Source: Azohydromonas australica DSM 1124
GTDB taxonomy: Bacteria; Pseudomonadota; Gammaproteobacteria; Burkholderiales; Burkholderiaceae_C
Assembly: GCF_000430725.1 (NCBI RefSeq)
Contig: NZ_KE387212.1
Location: 8,884-57,296 of the forward strand
Direction: 5' to 3'
Length of the DNA: 48,413 nucleotides
A program made the position numbers and the translations under genes. The notes beneath the pieces were generated by a model. The model did no database searches. It saw only the letters and a program-made list of their open reading frames with translations, and was not told where the DNA came from. Below are positions 8,788 to 17,233 of this stretch, one piece after another; the stretch's first letter is position 1; each line of letters starts with the position of its first letter.

Positions 8788-8807
8788 ACGAACGCGGTCA
8801 CGTTCGT
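8788..8807 (+). repeat. Small hairpin between usp and groEL
   Basis: ACGAACG (8788-8794) and CGTTCGT (8801-8807) are perfect arms with a 6-base loop, four bases after the usp stop. There is no T-run, so it may be a partial terminator, a processing site or an mRNA-stabilising end that adjusts the usp:groEL ratio. Confidence 0.4.
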
Positions 8808-8893
8808 CGTGCGGGCGACACTGCGTCGGCGTTGCGTGCACATGGGTGACACCGCGGGGCCGGCCAGCAGCTCGTTTCATCGGAGGTCCAAGC

Positions 8894-10525
8894 ATGGCTG
8901 CCAAGCAACTGCTCTTCCGCGAAGAGGCACGCGACAAGATCCGTCGTGGCGTCGAAATCCTGGCCGATGCGGTGAAGGTGACCCTCGGCCCGCGTGGGCG
9001 CACCGTCATCCTGGACCGCGAATTCGGGGCGCCGCAGATCGTCAATTCCGGCGTGGTGGTGGCCAGGGCCATCGAGCTGCAGGACCGTTTCGAGAACATG
9101 GGAGCGCAGCTGCTGCGCGAGGTGGCCGCGCGCACCAGCGAGATGGCCGGCGACGGCACCACGACGGCCACGGTGCTGGCGCACGGCATGATCCAGGAAG
9201 GCCTGAAGTACCTGGCTGCCGGCATGAACCCGATGGCCCTCAAGCGCGGCATCGACCAGGCTGTCGAGCGCGTGGTGCAGGAGCTGCAGCGCATCGCCCA
9301 GCCCTGCACCGGGTCGCAGGAGATCGCGCACGTGGCGAGCATCTCCGCCAACAACGACCGCTCCATCGGCGAGCTCGTGGCGCGCGCCATGGACAAGGTG
9401 GGCCGCGAGGGTGCGATCTCGATCGAGGACGGCTCCGGCATGGTCAGCGAGCTGGAGGTGGTCGAGGGCCTGCAGTTCGATCGCGGCTACCTCTCGCCCT
9501 ACTTCATCAACAACGCCGAGCGCCAGGCCGCGGTGCTGGAGGACGCGGCCATCGTGCTTTGCGACCAGCGCCTGTCCTCGGTGAAGGATCTGGTGCCGGT
9601 GCTGGAGGCGGCTGCCAAGGCGAGTACGCCGCTGCTGGTCATCGCCGAGGATGTGGACGCCGAAGCGCTGGCCACGCTGGTGGTCAACACCATGCGCGGC
9701 GTGCTCAAGACCTGTGCCGTCAAGGCGCCAGGCTTCGGCGACCGGCGCAAGGCCACGCTGCAGGACATCGCCGTCGTCACCGGGGGACAGGTGATTTCCG
9801 AGGAACTGGGGCTCACGCTGGCGAAGGCCGGCATGGAGCATCTGGGGCATGCGCGGCGGGTCGAGGTGGACAAGGACCACACCACGCTCATCGGCGGCGC
9901 GGGAGACGCCACGGCCATTCGCGACCGGCTGGCCTCGCTGAGGAAGCAGCGCGATGCGATCACCAGCGACTACGAGCGCGGCCAGCTCGACGAGCGCATC
10001 GCCAAGCTCTCCGGCGGCGTGGCGCTGATCAAGGTGGGCGCCGCCACCGAAACCGAGCTCAAGGAGCGCAAGCTGCGCGTGGAGGATGCCCTGCACGCCA
10101 CGCGCGCGGCGGTCGATGAAGGCATCGTGCCCGGTGGCGGCGTGGCCCTGCTGCGCGCACGCAAGGCCCTGGCCGACCTGAAACTGCCGACGTTGGACCA
10201 GGCATCGGGCCTGAACATCGTGGCGCGCGCCCTGGAGGAGCCGCTGCGGCGCATCGTCAGCAACGCAGCCGACGAACCCTCCATCGTGCTGCACCGGGTG
10301 GACCAATCCGATGCACGCGGCTTTGGCTACAACGCCGCCACGCGCGAGTACGGCGACCTGCTGGAGATGGGCGTGATCGACCCGGCCAAGGTCACGCGGC
10401 TGGCGCTGCAGAACGCCGCCTCCATTGCCAGCCTGGTGCTCACCACCGACTGCCTGGTCGCCGACGCCCCGGTCAAGCCGCAGGCCTCCGCTGGCGATGC
10501 GGGTGGACCGGGCGAGATCTATTGA
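8894..10525 (+). CDS. groEL: GroEL-type 60-kDa chaperonin, accessory copy
   Basis: The 543-aa protein aligns over its whole length with GroEL, the ATP-driven folding chamber: KVTLGPRGR near the N-terminus, the ATPase loop GDGTTTATVLA and the second catalytic region DEGIVPGGGVAL are all in place. It starts MAAKQLLF behind GGAGG at 8885. Two things differ from a housekeeping GroEL. There is no groES before or after it, and the C-terminus ends in ADAPVKPQASAGDAGGPGEIY instead of a GGM-rich tail. It stands between usp and a BON gene, which marks it as a stress-island copy that probably borrows GroES from the main operon or has its own client set. Confidence 0.93.
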   Translation: MAAKQLLFREEARDKIRRGVEILADAVKVTLGPRGRTVILDREFGAPQIVNSGVVVARAIELQDRFENMGAQLLREVAARTSEMAGDGTTTATVLAHGMIQEGLKYLAAGMNPMALKRGIDQAVERVVQELQRIAQPCTGSQEIAHVASISANNDRSIGELVARAMDKVGREGAISIEDGSGMVSELEVVEGLQFDRGYLSPYFINNAERQAAVLEDAAIVLCDQRLSSVKDLVPVLEAAAKASTPLLVIAEDVDAEALATLVVNTMRGVLKTCAVKAPGFGDRRKATLQDIAVVTGGQVISEELGLTLAKAGMEHLGHARRVEVDKDHTTLIGGAGDATAIRDRLASLRKQRDAITSDYERGQLDERIAKLSGGVALIKVGAATETELKERKLRVEDALHATRAAVDEGIVPGGGVALLRARKALADLKLPTLDQASGLNIVARALEEPLRRIVSNAADEPSIVLHRVDQSDARGFGYNAATREYGDLLEMGVIDPAKVTRLALQNAASIASLVLTTDCLVADAPVKPQASAGDAGGPGEIY

Positions 10526-10635
10526 CGATCACACGGGGAATGCCGTGAGCGCGGTGCCGCTGCCGTGGCACACGGTGGCGCAACGGCAGCGGCCGGCGCA
10601 GAGGCGCCCGCACATTGCCACTCAAGGAGACCGAC

Positions 10636-11289
10636 ATGAAGACGGATGCCGAGCTGAAGAAGGACGTGGAGGACGAACTGGACTGGGATCCCGCGGTGAA
10701 TGCCACGGCGCTGGGCGTGGCGGTCAAGGACGGCGTGGTCACGATCTCGGGGCACCTGCAGACCTATCCCGAGAAGTGGGCCATCCAGAAGGCGATGCGA
10801 CGCGTGGCCGGGGTCAAGGCCGTGGCGCTGGAGCTCGACGTGCGCCTGTCGCCGGACCACAGGCGCAGCGACACCGACATCGCCCAGGCCGCCGAGGCCG
10901 CGCTGGAGCAGTTGTCCTCCATTCCCGGCAATGCCGTGCGGGTGATGGTGGACAAGGGCTGGGTGACGTTGCAGGGCGAGCTGGAATGGGACTACCAGCG
11001 CCGGCTGGTGGAGAAGTCCGTCAGCCACCTCAGGGGCGTGGTCGGCGTCTCCGACGACATCACGCTGAAGCATCGCCCCCAGCCGCCCGACCTGGCCGAG
11101 CGCATCCGCAAGGCACTGGTACGGCGGGCGGAACGCGAGGCGCGCCACATCGATATCCAGACCAGCGGCAACGGCAGCGTGACGCTCAGCGGCAGCGTGC
11201 ACTCCTGGGCCGAGCGCAGCGCGGCCGAAGGCACCGTGCGCTCCGCGCCGGGCGTGCACTGGGTCACCAACCAGCTCAAGGTCGGATGA
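10636..11289 (+). CDS. Three-BON-domain protein (copy 1)
   Basis: The 217-aa protein consists of three BON modules at about residues 3-70, 75-145 and 150-217, each with the pattern 'v..~V.~G.VtLsG.v.~~~~~~~ae..v....GV..v.n.l'. BON domains are small alpha/beta folds thought to bind phospholipid or to pair with pores and osmotic-stress proteins; no signal peptide is visible, so this one is probably cytoplasmic or peripheral. The ATG follows AAGGAGA closely. The stop codon overlaps the next start (ATGA at 11286), coupling it to the glgC-like gene. A close paralogue lies at 36514-37182, again behind a usp. Confidence 0.88.
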   Translation: MKTDAELKKDVEDELDWDPAVNATALGVAVKDGVVTISGHLQTYPEKWAIQKAMRRVAGVKAVALELDVRLSPDHRRSDTDIAQAAEAALEQLSSIPGNAVRVMVDKGWVTLQGELEWDYQRRLVEKSVSHLRGVVGVSDDITLKHRPQPPDLAERIRKALVRRAEREARHIDIQTSGNGSVTLSGSVHSWAERSAAEGTVRSAPGVHWVTNQLKVG

Positions 11290-12308
11290 CAGCGGGCTTG
11301 AGCTGTGCGAGGCCCGCACAGGCGGGAGCGCCGCAAGAGGTACGGCTTGGCATTGCAGGGGATGACAGGGCCGCACCGCGCATCGTGGCGTTCGTTCTGG
11401 CCGGGGGCGAAGGCACCCGGCTTCGCCCGTTCACGCGGGAGCTTCCCAAGCCGGCCCTGCCGATGGCCGGCGGTTGGCGAATCATCGACTTCGTGCTGAG
11501 CAACCTGTACAACTCGAGGATCCGCCAGATCTTCGTGCTGCTTCAGTACAAGCCGGACATCCTCGTCAACCACCTGAAGCGGCAATGGAACATCTCCATC
11601 CTGCACGCCGGCGACTTCGTCGAGCCGGTGGTTTCGGGAAGCAGCACGGCGGGTCGCGTGTTCAAGGGCACGGCACACGCGGTGTACGAATGCCTCGAAC
11701 GGCTCGACGCGCTCGATCCGCAGCTGGTGGCCGTGTTTGCCGCGGACCATCTCTACCGCATGGACGTGCGGCAAATGGCGGCCTTCCACATGGCCATGCG
11801 AGCGGACGCCACTGTCGCCACCCTGCCCGTGGCGCTGGAGAGCGGCAGTGAGTTCGGCGTGGTCTGCACCGACCGCAACGCGCGAATCCTGGAGTTCCAG
11901 GAGAAGCCGGCCAGGCCCGTGCCGATGCCGCACGATCCCCGCCGCGCGTTGATTTCCATGGGCAACTACCTGTTCAAGCCTGAGATCCTGTACGCGGCGC
12001 TGCAAGCCGCGGTGGCCCGCGGCGAGTATGACTTCGGCCGGCATGTGCTGCCACAGATGATCAAGAGCCATCGCGTGTGCGCATACGATTTCACGCACAA
12101 CGCGGTACCGGGCGTCCTGACCCAAGAGCAGCCGTGCTATTGGCGTGACGTCGGCACCGTCGAGGCCTACCTGGCGGCACAGCGAGACCTGTCAGGACCT
12201 TCACCCCGCTTCAGCATCGACAACCCGGCATGGCCCATAGACTGGCATCGCACGCAGCAAGAGCCTGCGGACTCAAGGCCGAAACACCTGGCCCGCCCGG
12301 TCGCATGA
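11286..12308 (+). CDS. GlgC-like nucleotidyltransferase lacking the C-terminal beta-helix
   Basis: The 340-aa protein matches the catalytic domain of glucose-1-phosphate adenylyltransferase, which makes ADP-glucose for glycogen. Visible motifs are FVLAGGEGTRLRPFT (nucleotide binding), the following KPALPMAGGWRIIDFVLSN, FAADHLYRM (metal Asp), FQEKP and YWRDVGT near residue 285. Normal GlgC is about 420 residues with a left-handed beta-helix that carries oligomerisation and allosteric sites; here the protein stops about 50 residues after YWRDVGT with a polar tail. It overlaps the BON gene by ATGA, so it is translated with it. It could be an unregulated GlgC or a nucleotidyltransferase with a changed substrate. 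No other glycogen gene is in the window. Confidence 0.8.
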   Translation: MTAGLSCARPAQAGAPQEVRLGIAGDDRAAPRIVAFVLAGGEGTRLRPFTRELPKPALPMAGGWRIIDFVLSNLYNSRIRQIFVLLQYKPDILVNHLKRQWNISILHAGDFVEPVVSGSSTAGRVFKGTAHAVYECLERLDALDPQLVAVFAADHLYRMDVRQMAAFHMAMRADATVATLPVALESGSEFGVVCTDRNARILEFQEKPARPVPMPHDPRRALISMGNYLFKPEILYAALQAAVARGEYDFGRHVLPQMIKSHRVCAYDFTHNAVPGVLTQEQPCYWRDVGTVEAYLAAQRDLSGPSPRFSIDNPAWPIDWHRTQQEPADSRPKHLARPVA

Positions 12309-12345
12309 CGCCGTTGTCGCGGCAGGACTCAGGGGCGTGCGACCG

Positions 12346-12558
12346 TCAATGCCAGGACACGGCTTGGACGATCGGCGTGGCGACGTCGCGCCCCACGACG
12401 GAACGCGCAAAGAAGTAGTTGTTGCGGGCGCGCTCGCTCAAGGCATCAAGATCCACGTGCCCCTCCTTGTCGCATGGGAAGGCGTAGGCACGGCCCTCGT
12501 CGAAAAGGAACTGGAAGCGCAGCTCGTAGCGGGCAAGACCGGCATTCGTGGCGCTCAT
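12346..12558 (-). CDS. Small protein of unknown function (70 aa)
   Basis: I recognise only a conserved-looking small soluble protein. The start at 12558 is supported by GGAGG seven bases upstream. The middle reads FQFLFDEGRAYAFPCDKEG, followed by HVDLDALSERARNNYFFAR, a composition typical of a real folded protein and not of a shadow frame. There is no signal peptide or membrane segment. It converges with the glgC-like gene. Proteins of this look occur near stress genes in Burkholderiales from memory, but I cannot name a family or role. Confidence 0.65.
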   Translation of the reverse strand: MSATNAGLARYELRFQFLFDEGRAYAFPCDKEGHVDLDALSERARNNYFFARSVVGRDVATPIVQAVSWH

Positions 12559-12706
12559 GGCGAACCTCCATCGATGCACTCAAGTCTGAACTTAGCCTCC
12601 GCTCATCAACCTGCGATGAATGAACGCAAACGCATGGAAATGCGCGGTGAATGGCGTGTGACAAAACGCGCCGTTGCGGCAACGCAATTTTGCAGTGTGG
12701 GCGCAC

Positions 12707-12720
12707 CTGATATTTCTCAA
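12707..12720. promoter_or_regulatory. Degenerate FNR/FixK-like box before the SDR-UbiA cassette
   Basis: CTGATatttCTCAA has one mismatch in each half of the FNR consensus. It lies 50 bases before the short ORF at 12771, which opens the overlapping chain leading to the SDR gene. Confidence 0.4.
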
Positions 12721-12770
12721 GCGCCGTGGGGAGCCGCGCGGCAGACTGGACGCGATTCGAGGAGGTCCAC

Positions 12771-12902
12771 ATGCATGGCCGCGTGATCGCCATTGGCTCG
12801 TCTGCGCATGGCATCGAAGCGCTTCAACATTGCGCAATGGGTGGACCAAACCACGCCACCAAGCTGACCCGACGCATGGCAGTTACAGAGGCGTCCCGAT
12901 GA
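12771..12902 (+). pseudogene. Short ORF with a CheB-like N-terminus (43 aa)
   Basis: A strong GAGGAGG stands five bases before this ATG. The first residues, GRVIAIGSSAHGIEALQ, match the beginning of the CheB methylesterase domain (VVAIGaSAGGIeALQ), with one Gly replaced by His. After about residue 20 the resemblance ends. It is probably the leftover head of a cheB-like gene whose body was deleted, keeping its ribosome-binding site. Its stop overlaps the next ATG as ATGA at 12899, so it may now act as a translational lead-in. Confidence 0.5.
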
Positions 12903-13000
12903 AAGCCACTGCCGAACCGGATCAACCGAGCGCCGTTCGTCCTTCCAACGCACGAAGGGTTCGCCGCGACGCCGGCAAGCTGCCGGCGGCCTGCCCATGA
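12899..13000 (+). CDS. Short ORF bridging to the SDR gene (33 aa)
   Basis: This small frame starts by ATGA overlap with the CheB-like remnant and ends by ATGA overlap with the SDR gene at 12997. The peptide is basic and proline-rich in the middle and resembles nothing I know. Its value may lie only in carrying ribosomes to the SDR start, which has no good ribosome-binding site of its own. It may be fortuitous. Confidence 0.3.
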   Translation: MKATAEPDQPSAVRPSNARRVRRDAGKLPAACP

Positions 13001-14091
13001 CACCGGAGGACGACATCACGCCCGCTTCGCTCGATGCCGCAGGAGACCGGTCCCAGCCGACCTGCCTCATCACCGGCGGCTCAGGCTTCCTGGGCATCAA
13101 TCTCGTGCGGTACCTGCTGCAGCACGGCATGAGCCTGCGCACGCTGGACATTGCACCCTTCGATTACCCGGAACAGGTTCGCATCGACGCGTGGCAGGGT
13201 GACATTCGGGACGGCGCCGCGGTGGACCAGGCCTTGGAAGGCGTGACGACCGTGGTGCACTGCGCGGCTGCGCTGCCGCTGGCGCCAGCTGCGGAGATCA
13301 TGTCCACCGGCGTGGACGGCACGCGCACACTGCTGGAAGCTTCGCTGCGACACGGCGTGCGGCGCTTCATCTTCACGTCGTCGACAGCCGTGTACGGCAT
13401 TCCCGAGCATCACCCGATCCGCGAGGACGACGCGCTGCGGGGCGTGGGGCCCTACGGGAATTCGAAGATCCAGGCCGAGCAGCTTTGTGCCGAGTTCCGC
13501 CGCCATGGAGTGTGCGTGCCGGTGCTGCGGCCCAAGACCTTCATCGGCCCGGAGCGGCTGGGTGTGTTCGAGATCCTGTACGAATGGGCGTTCGAGGGGC
13601 GGCGCTTTCCCGTCCTGGGCCGGGGAGACAACGCCTATCAACTGCTCGACGTCGCCGACCTGTGCGAAGTGATCCACCGCTGCATGGTGCTCGACGAAGC
13701 CGTGGTCAACGACGTCTTCAACGTCGGTGCGCTGGACATCGGCACGATGAAGGAGAACGTGCAGGCTGTGCTCGACCGTGCCGGCCACGGCAGCAAGGCC
13801 GTATGCCTGCCCGCGGCGCCGGCCGTCTTGGCTCTGCGTGTCCTGCATGCCCTGAAGCTGTCGCCGCTGTACGAATGGATCTACCGCACGGCCGATCGTG
13901 ACAGCGTCGTGTCCATTGACCGGCTGCAGTCCCGCCTGGGATATACGCCGACCCGCTCCAACCGCAGCGCGCTGGAGGCCAATTACGACTGGTATGTGCA
14001 GCATCGCCACGAGTTCCAGGGCCACGTCGGAATCTCGCACCGAACGCCCTGGAGGAAAGGCGTTCTGGGATGGGCCAAGTGGTGCTTCTAG
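12997..14091 (+). CDS. NAD-dependent epimerase/dehydratase (extended SDR)
   Basis: The 364-aa protein has the Rossmann motif GGSGFLG near residue 28, an acidic residue closing the second strand (LDIAP), HCAAALP, a catalytic serine/threonine region FTSSTAVYG and the Tyr-Lys pair YGNSK. These define an extended SDR that oxidises, reduces or epimerises a nucleotide- or lipid-linked sugar. The substrate cannot be read. Its end overlaps the HAD-UbiA gene by 22 bases. In mycobacterial arabinan synthesis an SDR (DprE2) works on polyprenyl-phospho-ribose made by a UbiA enzyme, so this neighbour pairing is suggestive. No DprE1-like FAD partner is visible here. The start shows no strong ribosome-binding site. 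Confidence 0.82.
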   Translation: MTPEDDITPASLDAAGDRSQPTCLITGGSGFLGINLVRYLLQHGMSLRTLDIAPFDYPEQVRIDAWQGDIRDGAAVDQALEGVTTVVHCAAALPLAPAAEIMSTGVDGTRTLLEASLRHGVRRFIFTSSTAVYGIPEHHPIREDDALRGVGPYGNSKIQAEQLCAEFRRHGVCVPVLRPKTFIGPERLGVFEILYEWAFEGRRFPVLGRGDNAYQLLDVADLCEVIHRCMVLDEAVVNDVFNVGALDIGTMKENVQAVLDRAGHGSKAVCLPAAPAVLALRVLHALKLSPLYEWIYRTADRDSVVSIDRLQSRLGYTPTRSNRSALEANYDWYVQHRHEFQGHVGISHRTPWRKGVLGWAKWCF

Positions 14092-15512
14092 CCAACGCCC
14101 CCGTGCCGCTGGTGGTCGATCTGGACGACACGCTGGTGCGCAGCGGCCTGCAGGCGGAATGCCTGCTCGTGCAGGCCAAGACCCACCCCGCCATGGTGCC
14201 GACGTTGCTCCCCGCGCTCCTTGGCGGTCATGCACCGTGGCGCCAGGCGTTCGAGCCCGACACGATGCCGGACGTCAAGACGCTCCCCTACCATGGGCCG
14301 CTGCTGGAATACCTGCAGGTCCAGCAGCACCTTGGGCGCCGCATCGTGCTCGCCACGGCCGCGCCTGAAGAAGTGGCGCAGGCGGTGGCCAGGCACCTGC
14401 ACCTGTGCGAGGTGGTCCTGGCGGCCAAAGGCACCGACGGGGGGCGGTCCGGCCATCACCTGAGGGCGCTTCTCGTGGCTCGCTTCGGCGAGCGGGGCTA
14501 TGACTATGCCGGTCACCGCCGGACCGACTTGCCGGTCTGGTCCTCGGCCCGCCGGGCTGTGGTGGTGGGCGTCGATGCCGCACTGGCAGCCGACGTGCAA
14601 CGGCTCACCACGATAGAGCAAGCCTTCACCACCAGCCGACCGTCCCTGCACACCTGGCTCGGCGCCGCGCGCTGGAAGCACTGGCTGAAGAACCTGCTGG
14701 TGTTCCTGCCTTGGCTGGCCGACGAACGGCTGCGTGGCACTCACGAACTGCTTGCCGCGTGCGCCGCCTTCGTGGGTTTTTGCCTGACGGCCTCGTCGGT
14801 CTACCTGATCAACGACCTCATCGATCTGCCCGGCGATCGCCGCCACCCGCACAAGCGCCAGCGTGCCCTGGCCTGTGGTCGCCTTTCCATCGCGCAAGCT
14901 GTCTGGCTGGTAGTAGCGTTGTGGACGGCGGCAGCCGTCGTCGCGTCACGCCTGCCCGGCGGCGTGGGGCTCACGCTCGCGGGCTACGTGGCACTCATGC
15001 TCGTCTACACGCTCAGGCTGAAGGACCACAGGGTCGTGGACGCCATGGCGCTCGGCGGGGGCTACGCCCTGCGCGTGGTGGCTGGCGCAGTCGCCTTGCC
15101 GCTCGACGCGCCCATGCTGCTGTATGGCTGGAGCGCTTTCACGTTCGGTGGGCTGGCCCTGCTCAAGCGCCGGGCGGAACTGGCCGTATCGATCGAACGC
15201 CTGGGCGACAAGGGACACGCACGCACGTACCGCCCCAGCGATGCCCGAATGCTGGAGGGGATGGGGCAAGCCTGCGCCGCCGTCGGAGCGCTGTGGCTGG
15301 CCCTGCAGCCGCTCGTCGACCCGCCGCGGGCCGGCGCCGCGCGCTGGGCACTCTGGAGCCTGTGCCTGCTGCTGTGGACCTGGACGCAGCACATGTGGCG
15401 CATGGCGCGACAGGCACGCATCCGAACCGATCCGGTCGACTTTGCCCTGCACGATGCAAGCAGCCGGATCGTCGTCGTCCTCATGCTGTTGCTGCTGTGG
15501 ATCGTGGCGTGA
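14070..15512 (+). CDS. HAD phosphatase-UbiA prenyltransferase fusion (DPPR-synthase-like)
   Basis: The 480-aa protein joins two domains. Residues about 10-190 are a HAD hydrolase with the nucleophile motif VVDLDDTLV (Asp17, Asp19). Residues about 197-480 are a UbiA-type integral membrane prenyltransferase with several helices and the polyprenyl-phosphate/Mg motif NDLIDLPGDRRHPHKRQR (Asn248 onward) plus LRVVAGA and LLKRRAEL. The DRRHPxKR form and the KRRAEL segment are those of decaprenyl-phosphate 5-phosphoribosyltransferase, which joins PRPP to a polyprenyl phosphate. A phosphatase fused to it could remove the 5-phosphate in the next step. It overlaps the SDR gene by 22 bases and the next gene by GTGA. 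A PRPP synthase is encoded at 41528-42484. Confidence 0.85.
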   Translation: MGQVVLLANAPVPLVVDLDDTLVRSGLQAECLLVQAKTHPAMVPTLLPALLGGHAPWRQAFEPDTMPDVKTLPYHGPLLEYLQVQQHLGRRIVLATAAPEEVAQAVARHLHLCEVVLAAKGTDGGRSGHHLRALLVARFGERGYDYAGHRRTDLPVWSSARRAVVVGVDAALAADVQRLTTIEQAFTTSRPSLHTWLGAARWKHWLKNLLVFLPWLADERLRGTHELLAACAAFVGFCLTASSVYLINDLIDLPGDRRHPHKRQRALACGRLSIAQAVWLVVALWTAAAVVASRLPGGVGLTLAGYVALMLVYTLRLKDHRVVDAMALGGGYALRVVAGAVALPLDAPMLLYGWSAFTFGGLALLKRRAELAVSIERLGDKGHARTYRPSDARMLEGMGQACAAVGALWLALQPLVDPPRAGAARWALWSLCLLLWTWTQHMWRMARQARIRTDPVDFALHDASSRIVVVLMLLLLWIVA

Positions 15513-17233
15513 ACAACGGCTCCTGTCTTCGTCGCGGCAACGCGTTCCTGACCTTGCTCGGCCTGCTGGGTGCGGGCGCCGCAGCGGCACCACCGCCGAC
15601 CATCGTCGATCTGCAGCGCTGGCGCGTGGAGAAGGCCGTGCCGCTGCAGGGCAACGCGCGGTATGCCGGCGCCAGGCTGGTGAACCTGAATCCTTCGGCC
15701 AACGCCTGGTTCGTGCTCACGCTCACGTCGGCGCCGGCGAAGACCGAGGTCAGCTTCCACCTGGAGAACGCCGATCCCGGGCGTCAGCAGGTCCGGCTCG
15801 ACGCCGCGGACGGCGGCACCCTGGTGCTGTCGGCAGGCGGACAACACCTGCGCTGTGCGCCCTGGAACGGTGACGGCATCCCGGCGCTGCAACAGGCCCG
15901 CAATTCGGCCCTGCCCTTTGCACCGCTTTGCGAGGGACGGTTGTACCTGCGCAACCCGGTTTCCGGTCACCGGACCTCGTTGGAAGCCACCACCGAGTTC
16001 CTGCGCGACCATGTCTGGGGCGGAGAACGGATCGTGCAGTTCGCGCGCAGGGAGTTCTTCCCGGACGCGTTCATCGAGCATGGCCGGGCTGCTTCTGCGC
16101 CGGCTACGCCCGCCTCGAACGCCGCCATGCCGCAACCGTTGGCACCCGCGGCCACGCGGGCCGGGCTGGCGGACCCGGTGCTCGTGCCCCAGCGCATGGC
16201 CCTCGACATCGAAGGCCTGCGCCGCGGCCTGACGCTGGGCAGCTGGTATGCCGTGCGAGGGCTTGCCGGCGTGCATTTCAGCCTTTACCAGGCGGCAGCC
16301 CTGCCTGATGACGCTTCGGGCGGCGCCCAAGCCTGGCGTCCCGACGAGGTGGAAGCCGGCGCCATGGCGTATCTGGTGGCCTTCGACCTGTCGCAGTTCG
16401 ATCTGGGCTTCTCCTTGGGCACCGAGCACCCCCGCCTGGGCTGGTCGCCGCGCGCCCTGCCCGCCGTGCGCGATGCCTCGCTGCCCGGGCCGGACGGCCT
16501 CGCCACCGCGGCGCCGCTGGTGCGCACCGGCATGCTCAGCCCCGGCCTCCAGCCGCGCGTGGCCGCCACGTTCACGGGCGGGTTCAAGCGCGAACATGGC
16601 GCCTTCCGCTATGGCGCCCTGGCACAGCGCCATCACGGCAGCCACTACGGCTTCATCGAGCAGGGCACGCTGTTCAGCAGCCTGGTGCCCGGCCTGGCCA
16701 CGCTGTATGTGCTCGACAACGGCGAGGTCGGCATGAAGACCTGGAGCGACGCCGACGGCGTGCTTCTGCCCCGCATCCGGGACGCGCGCCAGAACGGCGT
16801 GCCGCTGGTGGAGGCGGAGGCGGCCGAGGAGCCGCCCCGCATCGGCGCCCTGGTGAACCAGTGGGGCCCTGGCAACTGGTCCGGCTCGGCCCAGGAGGAG
16901 CTGCGCTCGCTGCGCGCCGGTGCCTGCCTGCTGCAACACGGCGGCCGGCGCCACCTCGCCTATGGCTATTTTTCCGCCGCCACGCCGATGCTGATGGCCC
17001 GGGTGTTCCAGGCCTACGGGTGCCGCTACGCCATGCACCTGGACATGAACGCCCTGGAGCACACGTACCTTGCGCTGTACGTGCATGCCGCAGACCAGGT
17101 GCTGGTGCAGCACCTGATCGACGGCATGGGGCAGTTCGAGAAGCGTGCCGGCAACGGCTTGCTGACACGCTTCATGGGCTACTCCGACGACCGGGACTTC
17201 TTCTACCTGCTGCGCAAGGAGCCAAGCCGATGA
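15509..17233 (+). CDS. Secreted protein with a phosphodiester-glycosidase-like C-terminal region
   Basis: The 574-aa protein starts at GTG 15509 inside the preceding stop (GTGA) and begins with a signal peptide ending in GAAAAPPP. The N-terminal part (30-190) is beta-rich and unrecognised. From about residue 340, FTGGFKREHGAFRYG, LYVLDNGEVGMKTW, RQNGVPLVE and finally YGCRYAMHLDMNALEH follow the order of motifs in the NAGPA/DUF2233 fold, which cleaves sugar-phosphodiesters ('FNGGF', 'RQN', 'AMnLDgG'). The final Gly-rich DGGGS is changed to DMNALEH, so activity is uncertain. It would act in the periplasm, downstream of lipid-linked sugar made by the UbiA enzyme. It overlaps the SUMF1-like gene by ATGA. 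Confidence 0.6.
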   Translation: MNNGSCLRRGNAFLTLLGLLGAGAAAAPPPTIVDLQRWRVEKAVPLQGNARYAGARLVNLNPSANAWFVLTLTSAPAKTEVSFHLENADPGRQQVRLDAADGGTLVLSAGGQHLRCAPWNGDGIPALQQARNSALPFAPLCEGRLYLRNPVSGHRTSLEATTEFLRDHVWGGERIVQFARREFFPDAFIEHGRAASAPATPASNAAMPQPLAPAATRAGLADPVLVPQRMALDIEGLRRGLTLGSWYAVRGLAGVHFSLYQAAALPDDASGGAQAWRPDEVEAGAMAYLVAFDLSQFDLGFSLGTEHPRLGWSPRALPAVRDASLPGPDGLATAAPLVRTGMLSPGLQPRVAATFTGGFKREHGAFRYGALAQRHHGSHYGFIEQGTLFSSLVPGLATLYVLDNGEVGMKTWSDADGVLLPRIRDARQNGVPLVEAEAAEEPPRIGALVNQWGPGNWSGSAQEELRSLRAGACLLQHGGRRHLAYGYFSAATPMLMARVFQAYGCRYAMHLDMNALEHTYLALYVHAADQVLVQHLIDGMGQFEKRAGNGLLTRFMGYSDDRDFFYLLRKEPSR

